Source: Escallonia rubra
Taxonomy: Eukaryota > Streptophyta > Magnoliopsida > Escalloniales > Escalloniaceae
Assembly: GCA_033065855.1 (NCBI GenBank)
Contig: JAVXUO010001495.1
Coordinates: forward strand, 61,527-125,526
Direction of reading: 5' to 3'
Length of the DNA: 64,000 nt
The notes below the pieces were generated by a model. It was not told the origin of the DNA. It did no database searches and saw only the letters and a list, made by a program, of their open reading frames with translations. Shown piece by piece: positions 10,167 through 21,239 of the stretch. Positions within the stretch are counted from its first letter, which is position 1. Every line of letters begins with the position of its first letter. Position numbers and translations under genes: made by a program.

Positions 10167-11767
10167 ATGAAGTCAGATATGGATAGGATACGGGCTATTC
10201 GTGGCCGGGCTGGACGCCGAGCTGCTTCCTCCCCGGTGGGTCCCACCTCGTCATTGCCTACTCATGACGAGGCACAGAGTGATCGCGGACAGCAGATGGG
10301 GCCCCAGCCCGACGCAGATTCATCCCACACGCGCGTGCATTCTCCATCTTCTGTGGGTTCTACCTCAGGTATAGTTTATAACGGTGTTTAGTACATTTTC
10401 GCTAGCCTTATATTTAAAGTATATTTGAACTGTATTAATGTCTGTGTTTTGTAGGATCTCGACGAGGCCGTGGTCCGACACGCGGGGTACGCATCGACCC
10501 CCAGCGTAAACAGAGAGTTACGCTCACGCAGGAGGGCCTGTAAGTACTAAAAATATCACCTCATGCCTTAAATTTAAAATTTTGGGTGTTAATTTATATT
10601 TGAACTGTATTAATTTATTTATTTACTTCTTTGGCAGGATCCTGGAGAATCTGGCGAGGACGAAGATCGGCGTTCTTGTGAAGGGCCGATTCTTCGAGCC
10701 ACGCCTGTACTGGAAGGACTGGGATGCCGCTGCGAGGGAGGCCCTATGGGAGGAGTGGCTGGTACGGTGAAGTATTTTTTTCAGCGTTAGTAAATGTTTA
10801 ATTACAGTTTGTTTTCTGGTCATAATTTGTGTTATTGAATGCCTTACAGGAGGGGTTTACATTTGACACGCCTTAGCAGCAGGCACTGGGGCAACAGGCC
10901 TTCTTTGCTTACATCGGCAAGAATTACCGCCGATGGCTCCACGACGCACGGGACCGGGCAAAGAAGCTGCTGCCCGAGGGTGCCCCGATGACGGAGATGA
11001 CGAGATATCCCCCACATTGGATATCTCACCGTGTATGGGGGGAGATGATAGATCGGTGGGCTGCGGATCCAGGCTGGGACGCCAAGAGTAAGAGCGGGGC
11101 TGAGAACAGACAGAACAGAGATCCGACGCACACGGGGGGGTCGGTGCCACACGACATCGTCCGACACATGAACGCGGTCGAGCACCCGGATCTGGAGGAG
11201 GATGAGGTCATAGCTCTGACCTATAGTCAGACGCACGTGCGGAAGAAGGACAAGGACGAGGCGCACCGGGCGGGCGACTATATTTCAGATATTGCCCGGC
11301 GGATCGATGTGAGTCAATTTATTTAAGTTGTTAATGTTTTGTCTTTCTATCCTCAATGTCCGTTTCGTTAATTAATGCCCTAACATATCGTTAAACCACT
11401 GTTTTTGCAGGCCTCGTATGAACAGCTAAGGGGGTCCGAGCAGCAGTCCGGACAGCCATCAGCGTCCACTAGTACGGCTGCGAGTACTGGGGGGTTGAAG
11501 CGATGGCTGGATACGCCGGAGGTCGTGAATCGGCCGAAAGGCCGCATACGCGGCCTGCCTAGCACGACTGCTCGTGCCGTGATAGGAGCGTCCTCACCCC
11601 CTGCTGCCCCTCCACAGACACCGGCTCCTCAGCGTCAGTTGGACGACGAGGAGATCCAGCGCATTGCTACAGTGGTGGTGAGGATGATCAGGGAGCAGGG
11701 CACTGCTGGACATGCCGAGCCGGCCCCGAATCAGCAGGATCCAGATCCGGGACTCGGCGACCCCTGA
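10167..11767 (+). CDS. TNP1/Transposase_24-like protein of the inner CACTA (5 exons, in-frame TAG)
   Basis: This is the second element gene, probably the DNA-binding partner that recognises subterminal repeats. Exons are 10167-10368, 10455-10539, 10638-10761, 10850-11308 and 11411-11767. All junctions are GT-AG and phases agree, giving 409 codons including the final stop. Exon 2 encodes an Arg-rich GSRRGRGPTRG stretch. Exon 3 has KGRFFEPRLYWKDWD. Exon 4 has KSGAENRQNRDPTHTGGS, resembling the core of plant Transposase_24 proteins. Exon 5 is Ser/Pro-rich and ends with a short helix-like EEIQRIATVVVRMI. An in-frame TAG at 10874-10876 (codon 146) interrupts the reading frame. Three other copies in the window also have stops at this spot. 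Without readthrough or an internal start (ATG at 10988) it is a pseudogene. Confidence 0.78.
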
Positions 11768-12014
11768 TGAGCCCCTTCCCGTGCCCGTTCCTAGCTTTCC
11801 CCCCCCCCCCCGCCCGGCTTGTACTCTTCTCCCCTCCCCTAACCGGCTGTATTCGGTTCCCGGCTTGTACATATGAATCTTTTTTATATTGAAATATTTT
11901 TTATAATTGATTATATATATTTCTTTCTGTATTGATTATTGCGCGTTGTTGTTGAGAAATGAAAATTGTATTAGAGGTCTGGGATTGAAAAATAAAAAAA
12001 AATTCAAAAAAATT

Positions 12015-12251
12015 AAAATACTAAAAATATAATTAGCGACAGAATATCCGTTGCTAATTAAAAATAAATCCGACGTAAAAAATTACATATTTAGCGACAG
12101 AGTTCAAAATTCTGTCGCTAAACTATTACTGACGGACTTTTATACGTGAGACTTTTAGCGACGGTGAATCCTTCGCTAATTGTTTTAGCGACGGAATAAA
12201 GGCTTTTAGCGATGAATGTCCCCGTTGCTAAAAGCCTTTTTTCTTGTAGTG
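12015..12251 (+). repeat. 3' subterminal repeats and terminal inverted repeat of the inner CACTA
   Basis: Several copies of TTAGCGACAG / TTAGCGACGG and their inverses lead to the terminus TTTTCTTGTAGTG at 12251. The GAG target duplication follows at once (12252-12254). A C-rich tract lies at about 11800 between the TNP1 stop and this block. Confidence 0.88.
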
Positions 12252-14181
12252 GAGAAGGGATCTACAACAATTGGGTGTACACCGTGAATTGTATCATCGG
12301 ACAGTCAGCGGGAGGACAATACTTCCGAAAGCACCTTACTATCTAGATAAGAAACAAGTGGAGAAAGTCTGTCAGTGGGTTAATAATTTGAAGCTTTCAG
12401 ATGGGTCTGCGTCCAGCATATCTCGTTGTTGCAATGTATCGGAATGCAAGTTCCAAGGGATGAAGAGTCACGACTGCTACGTATTGATGGAGAGATTCAT
12501 TCATATTGCCTTCTGGGGACTGTTGCCACGGGTTGTTTGCGAGACTTTGATTGAGTTATCTCATTTTTTTTCGAGATATATGTTCTTCTTTGATCCGGGT
12601 GAGTAGGATGGAGGTGCTTGAGGAGCACCTTGTGGTGACGATTTTCAAGTTAGAGAAAATCTTTTTACCTTTGTTCTTTGATTCAATGGAGCATCTGCCT
12701 GTTCACTTGGCATATGAAGCTGATGGTTGGACCTGTGCAATATCGGTGGATGTATCTCTTTGAGAGGTAATCTTTAAATTGTTACAGTTGTCCGTTTACA
12801 CTTAATGCGACACCTATTCTCATTGATATTCCACCTAACTAGATTCGCTAAACTTCCAGGTTCATGTTCCATTTAAAGAAAAAAGTCCATAATAAGGCTC
12901 AGGTTGAGGGCTCAATTGCGGAGGCTTACGTAATAGAAGAGTTTGTAAACTTTTGTAGTCAATATTTCGGGCCTGATGTTGATACAAGGTTAAATCAACT
13001 AGGCCGAAATGACCCCGGATCAAGCACAAATTTGGAAGGGCAATTGTCAATATTCAAGCAGTCAGGTAGTTCGTTCGGCTGAACATATACTCGATGGCTA
13101 ACGGATGAAGAGTACAGTGCTGCAACAATATATGCCCTTCTAAATTGTGATGAATTCGTTGAGTAAGTTAATGTGATTTAGTTAAAAAAATTGATGTACA
13201 TAATTGAAAATGTGTGATAAGCGAGTCAACTATATTGGTTTGCAGTGAGTTCAATGCGAAATCTTTAATCACCGATCCCACTGGACTTGAATCTCATCGG
13301 AAATCACAATTTGTATAGTGGTTCAGGGTGTAAGTCTTCAACGAAATTATATTATGTGTCATATACAGTGATGTGGCCAATTACTATATTGATTTATCCT
13401 TAATTTTTACCGACATCTACAATAGGTTCAGTCAATGGATAGACCAGTGGCCTCCTGCTTAAAATTACTAACTCAAGGCCCTAACAAACAAGCATCATGT
13501 CATGGAGGCTATATCATCAACGAGTTTATGTTTAACGTAAAAGACGATGACCGAACAAAACAAACCCAAAATAGTGGATTCTTGGTCAACGGTGACTGTT
13601 ATGCCGAGAATTGCATGAATTTTTATGGAGATCTAGAAGAGATTGTTGAGCTAGCATATTTGGGTTCCGAAAACTGCCTAGTAGTGTTCAAGGGTACATG
13701 GTTCGATGTCACATGCAGTAGAGGAATTTGTGTTAGCTCTCAAGGGATTGTAGATGACAATGTCAAGTCTAGACTTGTATCAGACGAGCCCTTTGTGTTT
13801 GCTAGTCAAGCTGCACAAGTCTTTTACGCGAAGGACGTCGCCAATCCTAAATCTCATTGGTATACAGTTATCAAGTCCAAGAAATTGCTCATGACATATG
13901 ATAGTGAGCTAGACACCTTTCAAGCCGACCAACCACCTATCTTGTTACCTGTTGAGGTGAACAACGAGGAAGATGATCTTCCTCTTCCAACAACACTTCA
14001 TGTAGGAGAAGAAGTCATAGATGATGACGGAAAATACATGAAAAATGTTGAAGATGATGTGACTGAGTCTACTGATGAAGATGATGAACTAGAAGATGAA
14101 GAGGACGACGAGTCCCACAAAGAAGAGGACGACGAGTCCAGTGATGAAGATGATGATGATTCCCAAACAGAAAATGATTGA
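12252..14181 (+). pseudogene. TNP2 transposase pseudogene of the outer CACTA (downstream part)
   Basis: This continues the fragment at 1338-1711 after the nested insertion. Exon 1 remnant (12252 to about 12770) covers the TNP2 end and DUF4218. It has an extra T in a T run near 12566 and a 2-bp loss near 12722. Exon 2 (from about 12860) has CGA changed to TGA at 13080 and an 8-bp loss near 13152. Exon 3 has CAG changed to TAG (GTATAGTGG, about 13316). Exon 4 (13426-14181) is still fully open and encodes DUF4216 with an acidic tail, a good example of uneven decay. Splice sites match those of the inner gene. Confidence 0.88.
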
Positions 14182-14344
14182 CTTGTAATGTTGTAACATC
14201 ACGCAAAAAATGTAGTAACATTTTAGAACTTGATCCATTTGGTGTTTTTATACTCCGTTCATATATATAGTGCTGATGATGATTTCTGCCAAATTATTTT
14301 TTTGATGTGTTAATGTCTTTCAATTTATCTATACGAAGTCAGAT

Positions 14345-15953
14345 ATGGATAGAATACGGGCTATTCATGGCCGGGGTGGACGCCGAGCTGCTTCCTTCCC
14401 GGTGGGTCCCACCTTGTCATTGCCCACTGATGACGAGGCACAGGGTGCTTGCGTACAGCAGACGGGGCCCCAGCCCCAGCCCCAACCGTCGCCCTAGCCC
14501 GACGCTGATTCCTCCCACACACGGGTTGATTCTCCTTCTTCTGTGGGTTCTACCTCCGGTATAGTAGATAACGGTGTCTAGTCAATTTACGGTAGCCTTA
14601 TATTTAAATTATGTTTGAACTGTATTAATGTCGGTGTTTTGTATGATCTCGACGAGGCCGTGGCTCGACATGCGGGGTACGCATTGACCCCCAGCGTAAA
14701 CAGAGAGTTACGCTCACCCAGGAAGGCCAGTGAGTAAAAAAAAATCACATCATGCCTTATATATAAGAATTTTTGTGGTGTTAATTTATATTTGAACTGT
14801 ATTAATTTATCTATTTACTTCTTTGGCAGGATCCTGGAGAATCAGTTGATGACGAAGATCGGCGTTCTTGTGAAGGACCGATTCTTCGAGCCACGCCTGT
14901 ACTGGAAGGACTGGGATGCCGATACGAGGGAGTTCCTATGGGAGGAGTGGCTGGTACGGTGAACTATTTTTTTCTGCGGTAGTATTTCTTTAATTAGAAT
15001 TTAGTATTAAAATTAATTTGTGTTATTGGATGCCTTGTAGGAGGGGTTCACGTTTGACTCGCCTGATTAGCAGGCGCTGGGGCGGCAGGCCTTCTTTGCT
15101 TACATCGGAAAAAATTACCGCCGATGACCGGGAGAAGAAGATGCTGCTCGAGGGTGCCCTGATGACGGAGATGACGAGATATGCCCCACATTAGATGTCT
15201 CCGACTGTATGGGGGGCAGATGATAGATCGGTGGGTTGCGGATCCAGGCTGGGACGTCAAGAGTAAAAGTGGGGCTGAGAACAGACAGAACAAAGACCCG
15301 ACGCACACGGGGGGTTGGTGGCACACGACGTCATCCGACACGTGAATGCGGTTGAGAACCCGGATCTGGAGGAGGATGAGATCGTAGCTCTGATGTATAA
15401 TCAGACGCACGTGCGGAAGAACGACAAGGACAAGGTGCACCGGGCCGGTAACTGTGTTTCGAATATTGCCCGGCGGATAGATGTAAGTCAATTTGTTTAA
15501 GTTGCTAATTTTTTGTCTTTTTATCCTCAATGTTTGTTGCATTAATTAATGCCCTACCATATCTTTAAATCACTATTTTTGCAGGCCTCGTATGAACAAC
15601 TTAGGGGGTCCGAGCAACAGTCCGGACAGCCATCAGCATCCACTAGTACAGTTGCGAGTACTGGGGTGTTGAAGCGATGGTTGGATACGCCGGAGGTCGT
15701 CAATCAGTCAAAAGGCCACATACGCAACTTGCCTAGTACCGCTACTCGTGCCATAATAGGAGCGTCCCCACCCCCCGCTGCCCCCCCACAGATACCGGCT
15801 CCTTCGCGTCCATTGCCCGAGGAGAAGATCCAGCGCATTGCTACGGTGGTGTTGAGGATGATCAAGGAGCAGGATCAGCAGGGCACTGCTGCTGGACATG
15901 CCAAGCCTGCCCCGGATCAGCACGATTCAAATCAGGGACTCGGCAATCCCTGA
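14345..15953 (+). pseudogene. TNP1/Transposase_24-like pseudogene of the outer CACTA
   Basis: It has the same five-exon layout as 10167-11767. The first ATG is mutated to ACG, leaving the ATG at 14345 as possible start. Exon 1 has CCC TAG CCC near 14494. Exon 4 (from 15041) has a TAG at 15068-15070, one codon after the position hit in the inner copy, and a block encoding the WLHDARDR region is lost near 15126. Exon 5 (about 15586-15953) is open and ends TGA like the inner copy. The encoded core (ENRQNKDPTHTGG) is recognisable. It is unlikely to make a full protein. Confidence 0.82.
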
Positions 15954-16194
15954 TGAGCCACTTCTCGTGCCCTCCCAGCTTGTCTTCCCCCCCCCCCCCC
16001 GCCCGACTTGTACTCTTATCCATTCCCCTAACCGGCTGTATCCGGTTCCGGCTTGTACACTTTATTTTTTATTATAATAAACATTTTTTTAAGTTGATTA
16101 TATATAGTTATGTGTGTCTTGGGGATTGTGCAATGTTGTTGAGGATTGATTTTTTATTACAGGTTTGGGCATTAGAAAAATAAAAAAAATTGAC

Positions 16195-16571
16195 TTTTAG
16201 CGACGGATTAATTTCGTCGCTAAAAGTGTACTTAATTCTAAATTTTTAGCGACGAAATATTTCGTCGTTGAAAATCCCATTTAGGGACGGAATATTCTGT
16301 CGCTAAATATTTACCGATTAAATTATTTTCACAAAAAAATACGTAAAATACAATTAGCGATGGAATTTCTGTTGCTAATTTATAAAAAAATCCGTCGCTG
16401 AAAGTTCAAAATTAGACGACGGATTTTCAAATTCTGTTGCAAAACTTTTAGTTACGGGCTTTTATACGAGGGATTTTTAGCAACGGTAATTCCGCGCTAA
16501 AATTTTAGCCACGGAAATAAGGCTTTTAGCGACGGATTTCCCCGTCGCCAAAAGCCGTATTCCTTGTAGTG
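16195..16571 (+). repeat. 3' subterminal repeats and terminus of the outer CACTA
   Basis: Direct and inverted copies of TTTAGCGACGGA occur over about 370 bp and end in TTCCTTGTAGTG at 16571. One base of the terminus differs from the inner element (TTCCTTG against TTTCTTG), consistent with decay. Confidence 0.85.
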
Positions 16572-16593
16572 CAACTTCGAAATGCTTTCACTA

Positions 16594-16975
16594 GGCTCTT
16601 CTGACAACACCTTTTTTTTTCAGTTTCAAAAAAAAACTAAAGAGCAGTTTAATTTATTTATTTTTTACAAAAAGAAGTGGGTGTTTGATAACCCAGTTTT
16701 TTTTGTGGTAGTTTGCGGTGGCGATGGTGGGGCATGGCGGTGGCCAACGGTGGTGGATGCCAGCGGCAGGCGGTGCCGACAGTGGTCGCCGGAGGTGGTG
16801 CCGGCGGGGGAGGGTGGTGGTCTCAAAAAAAAAAATCTAAACTCATTTTTGAAGTTTTTAAAAACAGCCTTAGTTTAAAAACTAGTTTTTTAAACTGAAG
16901 GGAAAAAAAATGGTTAGCAAACGCGTTTAATTTTTCAAGTTTCCAAAATTGAAAAACAAAACTGGAAAAAAAATA
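16594..16975 (+). mobile_element. Tourist-like MITE relative, degraded
   Basis: It begins GGCTCTTCTGACAACACC, close to the start of the better copy at 39264. It contains the same GTGGGTGTTTGATAACCC and GC-rich GGTGGTGCCGGCGG core. It ends without a clear terminus. It lies within sequence whose uninterrupted relative is at 41030-41065 (minus). Open frames in it are compositional. Confidence 0.6.
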
Positions 16976-18245
16976 ATGGAGTTACATTAATGAACAAACC
17001 TCTATGACTTTATTGTTAAAATGAAATCGTGGGTGTTTGCTTTACATTAATGAACACAGCCATAAAGTTTGAAATCAAAGGATGCAATCACACACGAAAG
17101 AGAAATAGTAGAATAAAGTCTTAACATATGGAACCCACAGATGCAACCACACAGCGACTTGCATTGAATGAGAATTTCTTGGCTATTTGACTCTTAGATG
17201 GACAGAACCCAAAACAAAACTTTACCCCTTGAAACCTTTTACGTGCGTAATGACTTGACTCATAATATAAGATTTATCAGCCATATATATATAGAAAAAA
17301 ATTTGGCTACCCCAATTGGAGAAATCTTTCTCCTGCCCAATATATAGCGACAATCAATCGTTTCTAAATGCTTCTAGTGGCTTTTATTTAGTGACGCAAA
17401 AAAATTGTCGCTGAAAGTGTTAGAAGAAAAGTCACTAGAAACATTATCAACTATCAATTGTCACTATACACGCGATTGTAGGAAGATTCCTATAATTCAG
17501 GTAGGAGCCAAAGTTTGTTCATATGTATATATGTGGCGTCCATGTTTCCTTTTCCCTTTCCTGGGTTTGTTGGGGGTGGGGGTGGGGGTGGGGGGATGGG
17601 GAGTTTGCTTTATCTCTTGCTTCCTCTGATATGGATGGGTGGCATTAGCCTTTAGTTGAATCTAACTTTGTTTTCTTTAAGTTAAACCATGAAAATGAGA
17701 TTGGCTCCCGAAAATCAATATGATTCTACTGCAAACTGGTTTTTATGAATCAAGTGACTACATTCAACTTCTCTTTTGACCAAAGATGAAGCAAACTCAG
17801 TAAAGATCACTTTTCCTCCTGGGGTGGCAAAACCTTTTTCTAGTACTCTTAAGTCATGGTCATGTCTAAAGAAACAATAAGAGAGCAAACATTGAATTGA
17901 TGACGTTTAGGGGCTAGATGCAAGGCCTAGACAATGAGGAAATCTTATTCAACCTTCAGGTGTGCACAAAAGGAAATCTCATCAACCTTCAGTTGTGCAC
18001 AAAAGGAAAACGAGGTATGATATGCAATTTTAATCAAATTTTGATATCCAGAACAAAACACAGCAACAATCCATGAATTCGCATTTACCAAAAGACAAAA
18101 GGGCAGGGTAAACTAATCACACATAATCCTTAAGACTACCACAAAAAAGGTTTGGCATACAAGATGGATAGTATGGATGTAAGAAGATGTGAGGTTGATG
18201 TGACCGTGGCCCTTAAGTATCCAAAAGGTCAATGTATATGATTCC
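16976..18245. repeat. Segmental repeat (relative of 38400-39260 and 40900-42120)
   Basis: No gene is visible. The text matches the repeat family flanking the large inverted repeat: ACATTAATGAACACAGCCATAAAG, TTGCATTGAATGAGAA, CCTTGAAACCTTTTACG, and the block at about 17640-17880. A stretch at about 17285-17510 differs from the relatives. It carries TAGCGACAATCAATCG and AGTGACGC motifs reminiscent of a short CACTA derivative. A 33-bp tandem duplication around CAACCTTCAG...GTGCACAAAAG lies at about 17945-18010. Confidence 0.6.
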
Positions 18246-18260
18246 ACTGAGCAAAAACTA

Positions 18261-19061
18261 TTTAAACACTCCAAACCAATAATGTTATCCTTGTGAAGGA
18301 CGGCCCTAAAAAACTCTATGTACATCTCTCTCTCCCAAAGATAGCTCAGCCGCCGCTCTTTCCTCCTTCAGCTTCCACGGCTGTGAGGTTGAAAAGGGAG
18401 CCCCCCCTGTGGTCATTTTCTTTCTTATCCCTTACATCTCCTCCTCCCCCATCTGCGGCAACCCACCTTGCCGATTCCCACCACCGCCTTCCTCCCCCCT
18501 CCGATCTCCACTATCCCTCTAGATCGGAACTCCTTCAGCCCCATAGGGTACCCTATCTTTTTCGCTACTCTCAGATCTGAGAGTTTTTCTTAGATCCGCC
18601 GTTGTCTCTGAATCGCCGATCCGGTGGGTTTGGCTAGAAATCTCTGATGCGGGTCCTAAAAGGTGGGATGGTGGCTTGAAGATGCCGGGTCTGCTAGATT
18701 TAGAGGATGAATACTCCCTTGGGACGACCCCCCCCCTCCACCTTCCATGTCTCCGATGTTGACCGTGGCAGTAATGTAAACTGCCACTTTATGCGGCCCT
18801 TGGCTCTCACCTCTGTTTTAGTGGGATTGAGAGATCTGATGCATTTCCTTGCATCTTCTCGATCTAGCTACCTCTTATTTTGGAACTCCCAAATATGGGT
18901 AGCCCTTATGTTTTTTTGGTTTCCTCCAAGGCCATGTTGGTCATTTCTGAGACCATCCGTTTGGATGCAATTGTCTTTGTCTTTCCAGGAATGCTCATTT
19001 GGGTATTGCCTTTAGGTTGTAATGGTTAATTTTAATTAAGACAAATTGTTTAGAAAAAAAA
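18261..19061 (+). mobile_element. Noncoding retroposon-like insertion with 15-bp target duplication
   Basis: ACTGAGCAAAAACTA occurs at 18246-18260 and again at 19062-19076, immediately after an A-rich tail (TTTAGAAAAAAAAA). This is the signature of target-primed retroposition. The 801-bp insert has a CT-rich front, no long conserved frame, and a T/A-rich end. It could be a Sadhu-like noncoding retroposon, a shortened LINE, or a processed transcript. I do not recognise the source. Confidence 0.72.
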
Positions 19062-19088
19062 ACTGAGCAAAAACTAAATGACTATCAA

Positions 19089-19410
19089 CACTATAAGAAA
19101 AACCATCTTTACCGACGGACCAAAATCCGCCGCTATTAGTGACCTTAAGTGACAGATTAATCCGTCGGTACAAGTCCGTCATCAATAAATACCTTTACCA
19201 ACGGAACTTTTCCGACGAATTATTGTCGACGAAAAATCCGTCGCAAAAAGGCTTTTTCAATTTTTGGTCGGATTTTTTTGCTTGAAAGAAAAAAATTTGG
19301 AAATAATTTAGCGGCGGATAATTGCTAACAGATTAAATTCCGTTGGTAAAGGTAATATTTTAAATTTTTTATGACTTTTAGCGACGACCAAGATCTGTCG
19401 CTAAAAGTCA
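19089..19410 (+). repeat. 5' terminus and subterminal repeats of the third CACTA
   Basis: The terminus CACTATAAGAAAAACC is followed by ACCGACGGACC, TCCGTCGGTACAAG, CCGTCGCAAAAAG and a CTTTTAGCGACGACC/CTGTCGCTAAAAG pair at about 19374-19408. The motif family is shared with the other CACTA ends here. Confidence 0.8.
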
Positions 19411-20214
19411 TTTAGTGTCAAAAACCTAACCACATTTCTCTTTTTCCACGTCGCTTCTCTCTTCCTGTCAGCAGCTTGTGGTTTCTTCTCTGTCCATCTC
19501 CTCCGTTACTGTCCACCGTAATCTGGCCACCACTCCACCCCCGCCCTTGAGTCTCCTCGCCAGCGACATATTCGACTTTTTCGACCACCACCACCCCGCC
19601 CTTCCACTTCCCCCTTATTGCCCTCATCTCCGGTCGTCTGTGCAGCCCCAGCTAATACCCCACAATCACCTCACCTCACTGCCTGCCACCCTACCACTGC
19701 CCCCCCGCCCCTAACCCATGACCTCTGTTGAAGTCGCACCACCCCATCACCACCTTTCGCGCATCACTGCTGCAGCCACGACCACCGCTGCCTGAACTCG
19801 CTCTTTTTCCAGTTATCTGCACGTATTTTTCAACATAATAATAATGTGTTTAAATTTATTATATATTTTTCATATGTTGATAGTTAGAAATCATGATATG
19901 TTAGAATTCTTAAATTACAATGTATTGTACTGAAATTGTAGAATTATTTTGGTTGTAGGTAATTTATGAAATCGATGTTAGTTTGATGTTTTGTATGAAA
20001 TTAAAATGATGGACAAAGTGATTCAGAAAAAAGCAATATTGATCGACTGTTAGAGTAAGAAAATAATAATTTAAAGCAGCGACAAAATTGACCGACTGCT
20101 ATGGCTAATTAAATGTTAAAACAAACAATAATAAAAATAATGATTGACTGTTACGAGAAATTAAAAGCAATGATGCAATGATCGAGTAAAATCAATAGCT
20201 TTGACCAAATTTGA

Positions 20215-20750
20215 AGTAACCCTAAACCGTAAACTCAAAAACGTAAATCCCAAACCTTAAACTCTAATCCCGAAACCTTAAACTCTAAATCTCAACCCCA
20301 ACCCTAAAACATAATCCCTAACCCCAACCATAACCCTAACCCCTAAACCCTAAACCTTAATTAATCTTAGACCCTAAACCCCAATTAAACTCTAAACCCT
20401 AATAAAACCCAAAACCCTAACCCTAAATATAACCATAACCCTAATTAAGTCGTAAAGCCTAAAACTTTAAACTAAATGCAAACATGACCCTTAAACCTTA
20501 AACCTTGAACTCTAGTTAAACCATAAACCCTAACTAAACCCTACAACCTAACCTTCTAACGCTGGATACACCCATAAACTGAACTCTAAACTAAACCCTA
20601 ACCCTAACCCTCAACCCTGACCCTAATTAATACAACCCTAAACTAAATCCTAAACCATAAAATTTAAACCCTAAACTCTAAATCCTAACCCCTAATACTA
20701 AACCATAAGCGATAAACCCTAACTCTAAACTGCTAATCCTAAACTGTGTC
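20215..20750. repeat. Telomere-like degenerate array in the third CACTA
   Basis: Irregular AACCCTAAACCCTAA, AACTCTAAACC and ACCCTAACCCTAA words run for about 530 bp. It corresponds in position to 2935-3465 of the inner element. The units are not exact heptamers, so this is not a functional telomere. Confidence 0.8.
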
Positions 20751-21239
20751 CCTATAAAGCAATATTTTAATATCACAATTATGATGACACAATATCAACT
20801 CCGCTAAGAAATATCATACTCCACTGGGAAACAAATTGGCTATAGGCAATCGAATATTCACTCTTACTATTGACAACCCGTTGTTAATGAATTTGGAAGT
20901 GAGTCATTTTTGTTTTGACATGCTTTTGCAAGTTAACTTAATGATTCCATCTTTTAAAAATTTTATGTCTTGAAAATGTGGTAGACTTTTTCATATATGG
21001 TTCTCTGGATGCATATAGATCTGGTATCCTACATTTCTTTATTCTAGCAAGAGCAAGATTGGATGTGAGAACACATAATCGATGTCGTGTACTTGAAAAA
21101 ATACAGGGAAGTGTTGCCGAATTTTTCGTAGACATAGGAAAAAACATTAGTCGGGTATGGATGAGTATAGACATGTTGTCACATGCATGCATAAATATAA
21201 TATCAACTCTACTTAATTATTGGTTATAATTTAAGGTGT

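Larger units (their letters stand above)
1712..12251 (+). mobile_element. Inner CACTA (En/Spm) element, complete, 10,540 bp, TSD GAG
   Basis: The element starts CACTACAAGAAAAGA at 1712 and ends with its inverse, TTTTCTTGTAGTG, at 12251. The 3-bp target duplication GAG (1709-1711 and 12252-12254) is typical of CACTA transposons. Removing the element and one GAG restores continuous homology to a TNP2 gene. Inside are subterminal AGCGACGGA-type repeats at both ends, a GC-rich leader, three tandem arrays, a TNP2 transposase gene (6344-10001) and a TNP1-like gene (10167-11767). Both proteins have one defect each: a frame offset near 6500 and a TAG at 10874. It may therefore be a recently mobilised copy that is no longer self-sufficient. 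Confidence 0.93.
12252..16571 (+). mobile_element. Outer CACTA element, 3' part
   Basis: It resumes at the second GAG and runs through TNP2 and TNP1-like pseudogenes to subterminal AGCGACGGA repeats. It ends CCTTGTAGTG at 16571. The sequence just outside (CAACTTCGAAATGC) matches an uninterrupted paralogous copy at 41042-41063 on the minus strand, which confirms the boundary. More mutations than in the inner element show it is the older copy. Confidence 0.9.

Noticed and set aside
18293..18580. 95-codon open frame as a gene
   Set aside because: It lies in the CT-rich front of a retroposon-like insert, is Pro/Ser-rich by composition, and has no conserved motif.
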